This document shows, one piece after another, positions 62,212 through 64,000 of a DNA stretch of 64,000 nt. Below the pieces are notes generated by a model. It saw only the letters and a list, made by a program, of their open reading frames with translations. It made no database searches and was not told where the DNA came from. Within the stretch, counting starts at the first letter, position 1; each line of letters starts with the position of its first letter. The stretch spans positions 124,001 through 188,000 of the forward strand of contig NZ_JAAVUQ010000006.1 in NCBI RefSeq assembly GCF_018449515.1, given 5' to 3'. Both the position numbers and the translations under genes were made by a program. The stretch comes from Caballeronia sp. dw_19. GTDB taxonomy: Bacteria > Pseudomonadota > Gammaproteobacteria > Burkholderiales > Burkholderiaceae.

Positions 62212-63179
62212 TGCGCCTGTAAGTTGATTGATCGAATCACCGTGCGCCACTTGGCGATCTCGGCGCCAATGAACGCGGCGAACTGCTGGGGCGAACCGCC
62301 CAGCATCTCGGTGCCGGGAAGCTTGGCTTGCACATCCGGCATCGCGAGTATCTGGTTCACGTCCGCGTTGATCTTCGCGACGATATCCGGCGGCGTATTG
62401 GCCGGCGCCGCAATGCCGAACCAGGCGCCGAACTCGAACCCGGGGATGCCTAGCTCGGTCATGGTCGGCACGTCCGGCAACAGCGGCGAACGCTTCTTGC
62501 TTGTCACCGCCAGCGCGCGGACCTTGCCCGCCTTGATCTGCGGATACTCGAACGGGATGTTGTCGAACATCACCTGCACGGTGCCGCCGATCAGGTCAAT
62601 GACCGCCTGCGAGCTTCCCCGGTACGGAACATGAGTCATCTGGATGCCCTCGACCGACTTGAACAACTCACCCTGCAAGTGCGTTGACGTGCCAATGCCG
62701 GTCGATCCGTAGCTAAGTTGCCCAGGTTTCGACTTCGCCAGCGCGACCAGTTCGGCCACGCTCTTGACCGGCAGCGACGGCGTGACGAGCAACAGGTTAG
62801 GAGTCGATACCATCAGGACCACGGGCGTGAAATCCTTCACCGCGTCGAAGGGAATGTCCTTGTAGAGGGTCGGATTGATGCCGTGGGTGGCGTTGGTCGC
62901 GAGAAACAGCGTGTAGCCGTCGGGCGCTGATTTCGCTACCACCTCGGCGCCGATGTTGCCGCCCGCGCCGGCACGGTTATCCACGATCACCGCCTGTCCG
63001 AGCTTCTGCCCCAGTTTCTGCGCGACAACGCGTGCCAGCGTATCGGTGAAACCGCCCGCGGCGAACGGTACGACCAGACGGATGGCGTGGTCTGGATAAG
63101 CTGCAAAACTTGTCTCACAAATTACCGCGAGAACTATTCCCAGCAGCCATCTCGTCAGTCTGAATCCGGACCTCGACAT
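62208..63179 (-). CDS. Bug-family tripartite tricarboxylate transporter substrate-binding protein (TctC-like)
   Basis: A 323-residue periplasmic protein. Residues 1-27 are a signal peptide (RWLLGIVLAVICETSFA). The mature start YPDHAIRLVVPFAAGGFTDTLARVVAQKL and DNRAGAGGNIGAEVVAKSAPDGYTLFLA are the Bug signature, followed by NPTLYKDIPFDAVKDFTPV, GTSTHLQGELFK, HVPYRGSSQAVIDLIGG, and VRALAVTSKKRSPLLPDVPTM. ATG 63179 has GGGGGAG upstream. No TctAB genes are adjacent; the TctBA pair at 41.2-43.2 kb could be its permease. Ligands of this family are small carboxylates. Confidence 0.92.
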   Translation of the reverse strand: MSRSGFRLTRWLLGIVLAVICETSFAAYPDHAIRLVVPFAAGGFTDTLARVVAQKLGQKLGQAVIVDNRAGAGGNIGAEVVAKSAPDGYTLFLATNATHGINPTLYKDIPFDAVKDFTPVVLMVSTPNLLLVTPSLPVKSVAELVALAKSKPGQLSYGSTGIGTSTHLQGELFKSVEGIQMTHVPYRGSSQAVIDLIGGTVQVMFDNIPFEYPQIKAGKVRALAVTSKKRSPLLPDVPTMTELGIPGFEFGAWFGIAAPANTPPDIVAKINADVNQILAMPDVQAKLPGTEMLGGSPQQFAAFIGAEIAKWRTVIRSINLQAQ

Positions 63180-63220
63180 GGTGTCTCCCCCGTCAAGTCT
63201 TACTTGTGTTCCACTTGTTT

Positions 63221-64000
63221 TTAGTACGAACGTGGCATGCCGAGTACATGTTCCCCGAGATACGAGAGGATGAGATTGGTCGAGATCGGCGCGATCTGAA
63301 AAAGCCTCGTATCGCGCCACTTGCGCTCGATATCGTATTCGCGCGCAAAGCCGAAGCCGCCGTGGGTCTGCATCGCCGTGTCCCCCGCATGCCACGTGGC
63401 TTCGGAGGCAAGCAATTTGGCCAGGTTCGCCTCCTCGCCGCAATCACGCCCGGCGCTGAACAACGCGGCGGCACTGCGGTTGACGAGATCGGCGGCCCGG
63501 GTTTCGGCGTAGGCTCGCGCGATGGGAAATTGCACGCCCTGGTTTTGCCCGATCGGACGGCCAAATACCACGCGCTCGCTCGCATAGGCGGCCGCCTTGC
63601 GGATGAAGAAACGCGCGTCTCCGATCGCCTCCGATGCCACGAGTATGCGTTCCGCGTTCATGCCGTCGAGAATGTAGCGAAACCCGCGATTCTCCTCACC
63701 AATCAGGTTGTCGCTCGGGATCCGCAAGCCATCGAAGAAGAGCTCCGTGGTCTGGTGGTTGATCATTGCGTCGAGCATGCGGATCTCGAGTCCGTGGCCG
63801 ACGGCTTCGCGCATGTCGATCAGGAATACCGACAGGCCGTCGGAGCGCTTCGTGACCTCTTCCAATGGCTTGGTTCGGGCCAGCAACAAGAGCAGATCGG
63901 ACTGACGGGCGCGCGATATCCACACTTTCTGCCCGGTGATGACGTAGTGGTCACCATCGCGCACAGCACGAGTCCGGAGTTGCGTGGTGTCTGAGCCCGT
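63221..64000 (-). CDS. Acyl-CoA dehydrogenase family protein, 5' end beyond the window
   Basis: The visible 259 residues are the middle and C-terminal part of an acyl-CoA dehydrogenase; the reading frame runs off the right edge (TGSDTTQLRTRAVRDGDHYVITG at the boundary, the FAD/substrate loop). GQKVWISRA, GLRIPSDNLIGEENRGF and DTAMQTHGGFGFAREYDIERKWRD are domain signatures. At the usual YEGT glutamate site it reads FQIAPISTNLI, a form common to an ACAD subgroup that ends VLGMPRSY. It precedes the Bug protein gene by 41 bases and heads this operon (or continues an upstream one). Confidence 0.88.
   Translation of the reverse strand, partial: TGSDTTQLRTRAVRDGDHYVITGQKVWISRARQSDLLLLLARTKPLEEVTKRSDGLSVFLIDMREAVGHGLEIRMLDAMINHQTTELFFDGLRIPSDNLIGEENRGFRYILDGMNAERILVASEAIGDARFFIRKAAAYASERVVFGRPIGQNQGVQFPIARAYAETRAADLVNRSAAALFSAGRDCGEEANLAKLLASEATWHAGDTAMQTHGGFGFAREYDIERKWRDTRLFQIAPISTNLILSYLGEHVLGMPRSY

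Overview
The window is GC-rich, gene-dense DNA that reads like an accessory replicon of a Burkholderiales bacterium (Burkholderia/Paraburkholderia/Caballeronia type). The basis is a classic Burkholderia-type general porin, a tripartite tricarboxylate (TctAB) transporter with a Bug-family binding protein, many one-gene LysR/GntR/TetR/LacI switches, and typical ATGA operon overlaps. This assignment is inference; no rRNA or tRNA is present. I found about 58 intact or edge-truncated genes, two remnants, and no CRISPR array, integrase or complete insertion sequence.

Layout. 0.3-2.5 kb: an orphan polar amino-acid binding protein and a HutC-type GntR regulator. 2.6-9.7 kb (minus strand): a compact run CaiB CoA-transferase > CitE-like lyase > LysR > MFS > metallo-beta-lactamase lactonase, then AtuA/DUF1446 > DUF4387 behind a perfect palindrome. 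10.1-14.5 kb: carboxymuconolactone decarboxylase-like protein, MFS, porin, SMP-30 lactonase. 14.6-21.8 kb: CaiB + HMG-CoA-lyase-like module with divergent LysR, an enolase-superfamily dehydratase, acyl-CoA dehydrogenase, an AcuI-like reductase and an AcuR-like TetR. 22-25.2 kb: AMP-forming acyl-CoA ligase and MFS. 25.4-32 kb: TetR, AbrB membrane protein, small membrane protein, azoreductase, aldo/keto reductase with a decayed second copy, SDR, LysR. 32.1-37.9 kb: a different kind of island: SGNH hydrolase > NodU/CmcH carbamoyltransferase > small unknown protein, preceded by an amidohydrolase-like protein that has lost its metal ligands, with a 19-bp repeat upstream of each unit and a gene-poor 1.2-kb tract.

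37.9-48.2 kb: GntR, HpcH/HpaI aldolase, MmgE/PrpD, TctB, TctA, CitE-like lyase, TauD-like dioxygenase, amidohydrolase, CaiB, and a UTRA GntR whose likely operators (AGTAT/ATACT arms) sit in the divergent promoter and before its own gene. 48.2-64 kb: a LacI-controlled region. The same 17-base stretch with core TGAAACGTTTCA occurs upstream of an MmgE/PrpD-hydroxyacid dehydrogenase operon and 60 bp upstream of a CaiB > enoyl-CoA hydratase > HMG-CoA lyase > MFS > alpha/beta hydrolase > MmgE/PrpD operon. Further upstream lie an acyl-CoA dehydrogenase (cut by the window end), a Bug binding protein, two tandem flavoprotein dehydrogenases and a hydrolase.

Together the window looks like stacked, partly duplicated cassettes for taking up organic acids, linking them to CoA (four class III CoA-transferases, one ligase), oxidising or hydrating them, and cleaving them with HMG-CoA-lyase or citramalyl/malyl-CoA-lyase type enzymes. 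Substrates cannot be read from sequence. The best candidates for something undescribed are the carbamoyltransferase/pseudo-amidohydrolase island, the AtuA-DUF4387 operon with its CoA and lactonase partners, and the LacI regulon containing a hydrolase with lysine in place of the nucleophilic serine.
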